Assembly: GCA_910588105.1 (NCBI GenBank)
Contig: CAJUQD010000101.1
Coordinates: 1-5,393, forward strand
Source of the DNA: an uncultured Oscillospiraceae bacterium
Lineage (GTDB): Bacteria; Bacillota; Clostridia; Oscillospirales; Oscillospiraceae
Length of the DNA stretch: 5,393 nt
Reading direction: 5' to 3'
Shown here: positions 1-5,195 of the stretch, in pieces
How positions within the stretch are numbered: the stretch's first letter is position 1
Layout: each line of letters starts with the position of its first letter
Notes under the pieces: model-generated
Seen by the model: only the letters and a program-made list of their open reading frames with translations
Told to the model about the DNA's origin: nothing
Database searches by the model: none
Program-made: the position numbers and the translations under genes

Positions 1-772
1 TGTCCACGTCGAACAGGGAGCCCACCCCCTGGCACACGCAGGCCAGCCGCTCCAGCCCCATACCGGTGTCGATGTTCTTCTGCTTAAGCTCGGTGTAGTG
101 GTTGTTCCCGTCGTTGTCGAACTGGGAGAACACCACGTTCCAAACCTCAATATAGCGGTCGCACTCGCAGCCCACGGTGCATCCGGGCCTGCCGCAGCCG
201 TACTTCTCACCACGGTCGTAATAGATCTCGGAGCAAGGGCCGCAAGGGCCGGAGCCGTGCTCCCAGAAGTTGTCCTCCTTGCCGAACTTGAAGATGCGGT
301 CAGCGGGGATGCCGATCTCCTCGTGCCAGATGCGGAACGCCTCATCGTCGGCGGGGGTGGTCTCGTTGCCGGCGAACACGGAGGGGTACAGGCGGCTGGG
401 ATCCAACCCCACCCACTCAGGGGAGGTCAAAAACTCCCAGGCCCAGTGGATGGCATCCTTTTTGAAGTAGTCGCCGAAAGAGAAATTGCCCAGCATCTCA
501 AAATAGGTACCGTGGCGGTCGGTGTGGCCGATGTTCTCGATGTCCCCGGTGCGGATGCACTTCTGGCAGGTGGTTACCCGGTGGCGCGGGGGCTCCTGCT
601 CCCCGGTGAAGTAGGGCTTCATGGGGGCCATACCCGAGTTGATGAGCAACAGCGACGCATCGTTCTGGGGGATGAGGGAAAAGCTGGGCAGGCGCAGGTG
701 GCCTTTGGTCTCGAAGAAGCGCAGGAACATCTCCCGCAACTCGTTCAGGCCGTAGGGCTTGGGATCGTACAT
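1..772 (-). CDS. alaS: Alanine--tRNA ligase, N-terminal part (gene runs off the left edge)
   Basis: Cytoplasmic class II synthetase that charges tRNA-Ala with alanine using ATP. The window holds the first 257 codons of a protein that is usually about 880 aa, so only the aminoacylation domain is present; the tRNA-binding, editing and C-Ala domains lie beyond the left edge. Translation starts MYDPKPYGLNELREMFLRFF. Visible family motifs are INSGMAPMKPYF (44-55), motif 2 RHGTYFEMLGNFSFGDYFK (86-104), GPCGPCSEIYYD (175-186) and motif 3 region DTGMGLERL (235-243). A Cys-rich insert, YGCGRPGCTVGCECDR (191-206), is of the kind I associate with clostridial AlaS. The ATG at 772 is chosen because GGAGG lies 8 nt upstream (785-781). 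No frameshift is seen. The gene follows a T-box leader and a broken small gene on the same strand, so it is probably controlled by tRNA-Ala charging. Confidence 0.97.
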   Translation of the reverse strand, partial: MYDPKPYGLNELREMFLRFFETKGHLRLPSFSLIPQNDASLLLINSGMAPMKPYFTGEQEPPRHRVTTCQKCIRTGDIENIGHTDRHGTYFEMLGNFSFGDYFKKDAIHWAWEFLTSPEWVGLDPSRLYPSVFAGNETTPADDEAFRIWHEEIGIPADRIFKFGKEDNFWEHGSGPCGPCSEIYYDRGEKYGCGRPGCTVGCECDRYIEVWNVVFSQFDNDGNNHYTELKQKNIDTGMGLERLACVCQGVGSLFDVD

Positions 773-780
773 GGGAATTA

Positions 781-785
781 CCTCC
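781..785 (-). promoter_or_regulatory. Ribosome binding site of alaS
   Basis: GGAGG on the minus strand, 8 nt before the ATG at 772. It fixes the start of alaS and gives it translation signals independent of the broken gene upstream. Confidence 0.85.
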
Positions 786-805
786 AAATCTGAATTACTT
801 GATAT

Positions 806-821
806 CCCGCCCTAGGGCGGG
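806..821. repeat. 16-bp perfect GC-rich palindrome between the small pseudogene and alaS
   Basis: CCCGCCCTAGGGCGGG is a perfect palindrome; as RNA it can form a 6-bp stem with a CTAG loop. It lies 8 bp after the stop of the broken TIGR04076-like gene and 33 bp before the alaS start. Neither strand has a T tract after it, so it is not a standard intrinsic terminator. It may be an mRNA processing or stability hairpin, or a protein site; the sequence does not decide. Confidence 0.6.
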
Positions 822-829
822 CGTACAAA

Positions 830-1090
830 TTATGGCGCTTTATCATCAACTGATTCACCGTGGACGCAGATCCTGCCCCCGTCGGGGCACTGGTCGCCGA
901 AGCAGGGGCGCCCCTTGGGCCACAGTCCAGCGAACCCCCGTTCAGCAGGGCGTACACCGAAGGGTAAATGGTATGCCACAGTTCATGGCACAGGGGCGGG
1001 CACAGGTCGCCGACTATAAACTCCTCCCCCGTTTTGTGATACCCGCCACCGGCATTCGCCCCTGGTAACGGTCAGCTTCACCTTGGGCAT
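830..1090 (-). pseudogene. TIGR04076-like small protein gene, broken by two compensating frameshifts
   Basis: Family of small proteins of unknown function. The start at 1090 reads MPKVKLTVTRGECR, the typical beginning, and has GGAGGAGGG at 1104-1096. After 1049 the homology moves to another frame at about 1045-1048 (one extra base; dropping one G of TGGC gives CRCGYHK). It continues as GYHKTGEEFIVGDLCPPLC and then HELWHTIYPSVYALLNGGSL. Near 914-921 it returns to the first frame (one base missing) as CFGDQCPDGGRICVHGE and ends at TAA 830. The two shifts cancel: start to stop is 261 bp, matching an 86-aa product. As written, translation from 1090 stops at 983. It lies between the T-box terminator and alaS, so it would have been the first gene of the T-box operon. 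Family assignment rests on recalled consensus patterns (LCPPLCHELWH, CPDGGRxCVHGE). Sequencing error is the main alternative to true decay. Confidence 0.72.
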
Positions 1091-1095
1091 TCCAT

Positions 1096-1104
1096 CCCTC
1101 CTCC
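1096..1104 (-). promoter_or_regulatory. Ribosome binding site of the broken TIGR04076-like gene
   Basis: GGAGGAGGG on the minus strand; its first GGAGG ends 9 nt before ATG 1090. A second ATG at 1095 directly abuts it and is out of frame with the family-like N-terminus, so 1090 is preferred. The strong site suggests the gene was expressed until recently. Confidence 0.7.
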
Positions 1105-1109
1105 ACAAC

Positions 1110-1134
1110 AAAAAATCCCTGCCTAAGCTCAGGG
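1110..1134 (-). terminator. Intrinsic terminator of the T-box leader
   Basis: On the minus strand CCCTG (1134-1130) pairs with CAGGG (1121-1117) around an 8-nt loop; the run of six T begins one base later (1115-1110). It stands about 40 nt after the T-box sequence, the usual place for the regulated terminator. Read-through into the downstream genes is expected when uncharged tRNA stabilises the alternative antiterminator. Confidence 0.75.
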
Positions 1135-1348
1135 GTGAAGCTGCTGCGCCGTTCACGGCGCGCGTTCTGCTCCACGGTACCACCCTGATTTCCTCATGGC
1201 AAGGACACTCATCGCGCCCTTAACGCGGGCAAACGTCCCGGTCGTCCCGGGAGCGCTCGGGAGCGGCCCGCCCATCCGCTTTGCATGAGGGCTTCCACTC
1301 CCCCCTCTCTCTGGTACGCGCGGTTTTGGACTTGACTCCGTCATAGCC
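1110..1348 (-). promoter_or_regulatory. T-box riboswitch leader, presumably tRNA-Ala responsive
   Basis: A cis-acting mRNA leader that binds tRNA and, when the tRNA is uncharged, prevents termination. The T-box sequence AGGGTGGTACCGTGG (1186-1172) differs from the usual AGGGUGGNACCGCG core at one base. Its UGGU can pair with an ACCA tRNA end, which fits tRNA-Ala (discriminator A). Upstream, CCAGAGAGAGG (1314-1304) and GAGTGGAAGCCC (about 1301-1289) look like the AG bulge and distal loop of Stem I. Stem I strands CCGC/GCGT (1323-1316) pair with ATGC/GCGG (1286-1283, 1279-1276). GC-rich hairpins follow between 1270 and 1210, and a 6-bp hairpin with a TGAA loop lies at 1161-1146. I could not fix the specifier codon; the Ala assignment comes from the alaS gene downstream. 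Confidence 0.9.
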
Positions 1349-1353
1349 AGCAT

Positions 1354-1381
1354 ATTTTATCATATTTTAGCCGTTTGTCAA
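1354..1381 (-). promoter_or_regulatory. Sigma-A type promoter of the T-box/alaS unit
   Basis: Minus strand: perfect -35 TTGACA (1381-1376), 16-nt spacer, -10 TAAAAT (1359-1354) preceded by TGA, an extended -10. Transcription should start near 1344-1348, just before the first T-box elements. Confidence 0.85.
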
Positions 1382-1455
1382 GGGGAAGGTGCGCGCGGGG
1401 CCTCTGCCGCAGAAAAATTTGAATTTTATAGTGGGAAGAAATCCGCCGCCGGATG

Positions 1456-1464
1456 TGGTATAAT
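1456..1464 (+). promoter_or_regulatory. Extended -10 promoter of ogt
   Basis: TGG followed by a perfect TATAAT (1459-1464). No good -35 is seen at the right distance (1436-1441 is AAGAAA), as is common for extended -10 promoters. It is divergent from the alaS promoter; the roughly 75 bp between the two core promoters are AT-rich at about 1412-1430 and hold no gene. Transcription would begin near 1471, giving a leader of roughly 100 nt before ogt. Confidence 0.7.
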
Positions 1465-1530
1465 CCGTATGATCAGGTGCGGCGTCCTTGCGCGGCCTAA
1501 AGGGGAGCGCGCTGCGTCCACCAAACGAGA

Positions 1531-1564
1531 CCGGGGAAATGCCCGGAACATACTAGGGGGTATG
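1531..1564 (+). promoter_or_regulatory. Two hairpins in the ogt leader, the second holding the ribosome binding site in its loop
   Basis: CCGGG (1531-1535) pairs with CCCGG (1542-1546), loop GAAATG. Right after it CATAC (1549-1553) pairs with GTATG (1560-1564), with AGGGG of the Shine-Dalgarno in the loop. The second stem ends 4 nt before the TTG start and could limit ribosome access. The leader from about 1471 matches no riboswitch class that I recognise. Confidence 0.4.
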
Positions 1565-1568
1565 AGCC

Positions 1569-2045
1569 TTGAACAGCTATGCGGTTTATCCATTTCCCTT
1601 TGGCCAATTTAAAATCGGATACCGGGACGGCGCCGTCACACTTCTTACGCGGACAAGTGAACCTGCCCGCAGCGAGGGACGGACCGCTTTGACCGACATG
1701 GTGTTCCATCAGGTCGAGGAGTATTTAAACGGCCGGCGCCGGACCTTTGATTTCCCTTATATCCTGCCGGGTACCGAATTCCAGCGAAAGGTGTGGCGGG
1801 CCCTGTGCACCATCCCTTACGGGGAGACGCGCACTTATGGCCAGATCGCCGCCGCTGTTGGGAACGCCAGGGCCTGCCGGGCGGTGGGCATGGCAAACCA
1901 CCAGAATCCCATCCTCATCGCCGTTCCCTGCCACCGGGTTATCGGCGCGAATGGCAAGCTGGTGGGCTACGGCAGCGGCCTGGATATGAAGGAGGCCCTG
2001 CTCCAGCTGGAAAAAAGGGTGGTTCAAGGGGACGCCATGTCTTAA
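1569..2045 (+). CDS. ogt: Methylated-DNA--protein-cysteine S-methyltransferase (O6-alkylguanine-DNA alkyltransferase)
   Basis: Suicide DNA repair protein that moves the alkyl group from O6-alkylguanine (also O4-alkylthymine) to its own cysteine. The 158-aa product has the full family layout: a poorly conserved N-terminal domain (1-65), then GTEFQRKVWRAL (68-79), IPYGETRTYGQIA (82-94), the DNA-binding helix with RAVGMANHQNP (104-114, Arg104 the likely arginine finger), the active site PCHRVIG (120-126, acceptor Cys121) and GYGSGLDMKEALLQLE (133-148). Length is normal for the short Ogt type without an Ada regulatory domain. The start is TTG 1569, with AGGGGG 8 nt upstream (1555-1560); the nearby ATG at 1562 is out of frame and stops after 16 codons. 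The gene appears to be alone in its unit. A large inverted repeat starts 12 bp after its stop. Confidence 0.95.
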   Translation: MNSYAVYPFPFGQFKIGYRDGAVTLLTRTSEPARSEGRTALTDMVFHQVEEYLNGRRRTFDFPYILPGTEFQRKVWRALCTIPYGETRTYGQIAAAVGNARACRAVGMANHQNPILIAVPCHRVIGANGKLVGYGSGLDMKEALLQLEKRVVQGDAMS

Positions 2046-2057
2046 AGGAACCCCGTT

Positions 2058-2222
2058 TAGGCGCCGTTTGAAAATTGGCAATATGCCCAGCGGCAAGGAA
2101 TTTTTTCGCCGGGCAAGGCGATTTGGCGCAGAAATACTTTGTGTATTTCAAGGCAAAGCATCGCAGCTCGGCGGAAAAAGGCCCGCCGATTGGGCGTGTT
2201 GACAATTTTCAAACAAGCCCTA
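2058..2222. mobile_element. 165-bp imperfect inverted repeat, MITE-like element
   Basis: The two halves are reverse complements with no net gap around position 2140. The outer arms GTTTGAAAATTG (2066-2077) and CAATTTTCAAAC (2203-2214) match perfectly over 12 bp. Further blocks match inward: about 2079-2089 with 2191-2201, 2101-2111 with 2169-2179, and a central stem GAAATAC/GTATTTC (2131-2137, 2143-2149) with loop TTTGT. The ends read TAGG and CCTA, so TA flanks or closes both sides, as in elements that target TA. There is no room for a transposase. It fits a non-autonomous element moved in trans. As RNA, transcribed from ogt, it would fold into one long hairpin and could act as a 3'-end or attenuation structure. 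The inverted repeat is seen directly; mobility is inferred. Confidence 0.65.
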
Positions 2223-2289
2223 GATGCGACTGCCGCAGCTTGGGGATTTAACCAGCTCTTCCTTAAAGAAATCTTTTAAATTTTCCCGC

Positions 2290-2317
2290 TTGCTTCTTAA
2301 CCCTTTTCTTGTATACT
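2290..2317 (+). promoter_or_regulatory. Probable promoter of the ABC transporter operon
   Basis: -10 TATACT (2312-2317) and a weak -35 TTGCTT (2290-2295) with a 16-nt spacer. AT-rich sequence lies upstream, including the near-dyad TTAAAG/CTTTTAA (2263-2279), which may act as an UP-like element or activator site. The weak -35 would fit a promoter that needs activation. Confidence 0.6.
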
Positions 2318-2355
2318 GTCCGTACCAACACAGGTAGTACAGTTTGAAGTACGGA
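2315..2355 (+). promoter_or_regulatory. Dyads between the -10 and the start of the ABC operon, possible operator
   Basis: ACTGT..TACC (2315-2326) is mirrored by GGTA..ACAGT (2333-2343), an interrupted inverted repeat that overlaps the -10. A second pair, TCCGTAC (2319-2325) and GTACGGA (2349-2355), runs into the ribosome binding site. Either could be an operator or a leader hairpin that masks the Shine-Dalgarno. No regulator can be named from the window. Confidence 0.4.
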
Positions 2356-2364
2356 GGTATCATT

Positions 2365-3132
2365 ATGGCAATCCTGGAAGTCAGTCATGTGAAGAAAATA
2401 TACTCCACCCGCTTCGGAGGACAAAAGGTGACCGCCTTGGCCGACGTGTCCTTTACGGTGGAAACGGGCGAATACGTGGCCATCATGGGCGAATCAGGCT
2501 CAGGCAAAACCACCCTGCTGAATATCCTGGCCGCACTGGATAAGCCCACCGCCGGGGCGGTTTTGCTGGCGGGAAGGGAACTCACTGCGGTGAAGGAAAA
2601 GGAGCTGTCCTCCTTCCGCCGGGACAACCTGGGCTTCGTGTTCCAGGATTTCAACCTGCTGGATACCTTTTCCCTCCGGGACAACATCCTTCTCCCCCTG
2701 GTGCTGGCGGGGAAAAAATACCCGGAGATGAAGCGCCGCCTCACCCCCCTGGCCCAGACCCTGGGCATCGGGGAGCTGCTGGACAAATACCCCTACGAGG
2801 TTTCCGGCGGCCAGAAGCAGCGGTGCGCCGTGGCCCGGGCCCTCGTCACCCAGCCCCAGCTCGTGCTGGCCGACGAACCCACCGGTGCGCTGGACTCCCG
2901 GGCCGCGGACAGCCTCATGGACCTGTTCACCAAAATCAACGCCGGGGGACAGACGGTGCTCATGGTCACCCACTCCACCGCCGCCGCCAGCCGGGCGGGC
3001 CGGGTGCTGTTCATCCGGGACGGCCGGGTATACCACCAGCTCTACCGAGAGGGCCGCACCGACGGCCAGATGTACCGTCTCATCACCGACACCCTCACCC
3101 GGCTGACCGACGGAGGTGAGCGCCTTGCGTAA
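2365..3132 (+). CDS. ABC transporter ATP-binding protein, BceA/MacB-type
   Basis: ATPase that powers the FtsX-type permease encoded next to it. The 255-aa protein has, in order, Walker A GESGSGKTT (42-50), Q-loop Gln94 in FVFQDFNLLD, signature SGGQKQR (147-153), Walker B LVLADEP with catalytic Glu171, D-loop GALD (174-177) and H-loop His203 (VTHS). All key residues are present, so it should be active. The order and spacing are those of the BceA/YxdL/LolD group of the MacB family. ATG 2365 is chosen because GGAGG (2353-2357) lies 7 nt upstream; a TTG at 2344 in the same frame would put that site inside the gene. The end overlaps the permease start by 8 bp, which indicates translational coupling. 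The likely role is sensing of, or protection from, cell-wall-active peptides. The substrate is not shown by the sequence, and the family assignment is surer than the role. Confidence 0.94.
   Translation: MAILEVSHVKKIYSTRFGGQKVTALADVSFTVETGEYVAIMGESGSGKTTLLNILAALDKPTAGAVLLAGRELTAVKEKELSSFRRDNLGFVFQDFNLLDTFSLRDNILLPLVLAGKKYPEMKRRLTPLAQTLGIGELLDKYPYEVSGGQKQRCAVARALVTQPQLVLADEPTGALDSRAADSLMDLFTKINAGGQTVLMVTHSTAAASRAGRVLFIRDGRVYHQLYREGRTDGQMYRLITDTLTRLTDGGERLA
3112..3116 (+). promoter_or_regulatory. Ribosome binding site of the permease, inside the ATPase gene
   Basis: GGAGG within the last codons of the ATPase gene, 8 nt before TTG 3125. It decides the start: the in-frame GTG at 3116 overlaps this site and is unlikely to be used. 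Confidence 0.8.
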
Positions 3133-5176
3133 CGGACTGTATCCCAGGCTGGCCGCCCAGGGGATGCGCCAGAACCGCCGCTTCTTTGTCCCCTACCTGC
3201 TGGCCCTGGCAGGGCTCACCGCCGCCTTTTATGTCATGTCCGCCCTGTGCGCCGACCCCGGCGTGCTGGAGATGCGGGGCTTCACCTACGTGATGGTGAT
3301 GATGCAGATCGGCATGTTTGTGGCGGGGGTTTTGTCCGCGGTGCTGCTGCTCTACATCAACAGCTTTTTGATGAAGCAGCGGAAAAAGGAGCTGGGCCTC
3401 TATAACATCCTAGGTATGGGTAAGGGGAACATCGCCCTCATCCAGTGCTGGGAGAGCCTGTATACCGCCATTCTTGGCATTGGGGGCGGGCTGGTGCTGG
3501 GTGTGGCCTTCCACAAACTGGCCGCCATCGTCCTTGTCCGGCTGCTGCAATTCCCCACCCCCTTCCACTCTTCCCTCTCCCCGGTCGCCATGACGCGGAC
3601 AGCGTCGTTTTTCGGCCTGCTGCTCCTGCTGGCCCTGGGATTGAACCTGTTGCGGGTGCGGGTGTCAAACCCCATCGAACTGCTCCATGGCGGCAGCGTG
3701 GGCGAAAAGGAACCCCGCACCCGCTGGCTGCTGGCAGTGATCGGGGCCGCCTGCCTGGGGGCGGGCTACTTCATCGCCGTCACCACCAAGGACCCTGCCC
3801 TGGCCATGGCCTTCTATTTTCTGGCGGTCATCCTGGTCATCATCGGCACCTACTGCCTGTTCACCGCCGGGAGCATCGCCCTGCTGAAGCTGTTGCGGAA
3901 AAACAAGGATTTTTACTACCAGACCGGCCATTTCATCGGTGTGTCCGGGATGCTTTACCGCATGAAGCGCAACGCTGTGGGGCTGGCCAACATCTGCATC
4001 CTGTCCACCATGGTGATGGTGATGATCTCGGGCACTCTGGCCCTCTATCTCGGCCAGGGGGAAATCATCGCCGCCCAGTACCCCGCCAGCCTGACCATGA
4101 CCGTCCGCTATGATCCCGCCCAGGGGCAAGCGCTGGATCTGGAAGGCGCAAAATCCCTGGTCAGCCGCTTCACGGCGGAGCAAAACGTCCCCATTGCCGG
4201 GCTGGGCACAGCGGAGTACCTGAACTTCAACGTTTTCGTGAACCGGGACGCCCACCGTCTGGAGGCGGGCCGGGAGGGCCCAGCCAGCGACCGCCGGTCG
4301 TTGTACCTGCTCACGGCGGAGGGCTACGCCGCCCTCACCGGACGGGACGCCCCCGCCCTCCGTCCGGGAGAGGCGGCGGTGTGCGGCGCTCTGCCCGAGG
4401 GGCTCGGCCCCGAGCTCACCTTCCAGGGGATCAGCATCAGCGGGGGCAATGAAATTGGGCAGCCCAAAAGCCTCGCCGTGGTGGACACCCTACCCGCCGT
4501 GGAGTACTTCAGCACCACCTTTGATATGTTTGAAACGTTGTGCCTGGTGGTGCCGGACAGGGCCGCCCTCTTGGAGTTCTGGTCACTCCAGGAGACCGCT
4601 CTGGAGAACTACGCTGCCGAGATGTCCACCGTCCTCCTGGTGGAGCTGGACTGCACCAACAGCCAGGAGCTGGCCCTCATAGACGCCTGGAGCGATGCCT
4701 CTACAGACGAGGGATTCTATGACGGCGCCGGCACCTGGAACTACTGGCGGACGGACAGCCGGGCGGAGATGTCGGTAGACGGCTACGCCATGGCCGGGGG
4801 CTTCCTGTTCCTGGGGGTAATCCTGGGCATCCTCTTCCTCATGGCCACAGTGCTCATCATCTATTACAAGCAGGTATCCGAGGGCTACGAGGACCAGGGC
4901 CGTTTTGAGATCATGCGCAAGGTGGGCCTGAGCCAGCGGGAGGTGCGCGCCTCCATCCGCAGCCAGGTGCTGCTGGTCTTCTGTCTGCCCATCGCGGTGG
5001 CGGCGGTGCACATCCTGTTCGACTTCAACCTGGTGGCCCGGATGCTCACCATGTTCGGGGTACGAAACGTGATGACAGTGGCGGTGTGCACCGCCGGGAC
5101 GCTGCTGGCTTTCCTGGCTGTGTATGCCGCGGTGTACTCCCTCACCGCCCGGACCTATTACAAGATCGTTCGGTAA
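3125..5176 (+). CDS. FtsX-domain ABC transporter permease, BceB-type
   Basis: Membrane partner of the upstream ATPase. The 683-aa protein (TTG start) has the BceB layout of ten predicted helices: about 20-41, 54-83, 112-138, 160-178, 201-219, 226-254 and 286-309, then an external domain of about 245 residues (310-555), then 556-581, 615-633 and 649-672. Typical features are the N-terminus RNGLYPRLAAQ, the KQRKKELGLYNILGMGKG loop after helix 2, and YYKQVSEGYEDQGRFEIM followed by RKVGLSQREV after helix 8, the segment expected to contact the ATPase. BceAB-type systems remove or sense peptide antibiotics such as bacitracin through lipid II-cycle targets and often signal to a BceRS two-component system; none is next to it here. 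The external domain sets specificity and cannot be read for substrate. It ends 20 bp before the relaxase-like remnant on the other strand, with no clear terminator between. Confidence 0.92.
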   Translation: MRNGLYPRLAAQGMRQNRRFFVPYLLALAGLTAAFYVMSALCADPGVLEMRGFTYVMVMMQIGMFVAGVLSAVLLLYINSFLMKQRKKELGLYNILGMGKGNIALIQCWESLYTAILGIGGGLVLGVAFHKLAAIVLVRLLQFPTPFHSSLSPVAMTRTASFFGLLLLLALGLNLLRVRVSNPIELLHGGSVGEKEPRTRWLLAVIGAACLGAGYFIAVTTKDPALAMAFYFLAVILVIIGTYCLFTAGSIALLKLLRKNKDFYYQTGHFIGVSGMLYRMKRNAVGLANICILSTMVMVMISGTLALYLGQGEIIAAQYPASLTMTVRYDPAQGQALDLEGAKSLVSRFTAEQNVPIAGLGTAEYLNFNVFVNRDAHRLEAGREGPASDRRSLYLLTAEGYAALTGRDAPALRPGEAAVCGALPEGLGPELTFQGISISGGNEIGQPKSLAVVDTLPAVEYFSTTFDMFETLCLVVPDRAALLEFWSLQETALENYAAEMSTVLLVELDCTNSQELALIDAWSDASTDEGFYDGAGTWNYWRTDSRAEMSVDGYAMAGGFLFLGVILGILFLMATVLIIYYKQVSEGYEDQGRFEIMRKVGLSQREVRASIRSQVLLVFCLPIAVAAVHILFDFNLVARMLTMFGVRNVMTVAVCTAGTLLAFLAVYAAVYSLTARTYYKIVR

Positions 5177-5195
5177 TCCCCCACCCGCTCCCGGC

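Noticed and set aside
98..793. Long open frame on the plus strand opposite alaS
   Set aside because: It is the complement of alaS codons; the minus strand has clear AlaS motifs and its own ribosome binding site, while this frame gives a low-complexity Val/Gly/Ala-rich protein of no recognisable family.
1562..1612. ATG reading frame of 16 codons overlapping the start of ogt
   Set aside because: It abuts the ribosome binding site with almost no spacing and is out of frame with ogt; there is no sign that it is more than chance.
2344..2364. TTG start for the ATPase, seven codons upstream of ATG 2365
   Set aside because: It would translate through the GGAGG at 2353-2357, which is ideally placed for ATG 2365.
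2500..3036. Minus-strand open frame opposite the ATPase
   Set aside because: It is a shadow of the GC-rich ATPase coding strand; the ATPase motifs are complete and the antisense frame has no recognisable domain or start signals.
3116..3124. GTG start for the permease
   Set aside because: GTG 3116 shares a base with its only Shine-Dalgarno (3112-3116); TTG 3125 has correct spacing and gives the usual short BceB N-terminus.
5177..5195. Terminator directly after the permease
   Set aside because: No stem followed by a T run can be found just after the stop; termination must occur elsewhere or by another mechanism.
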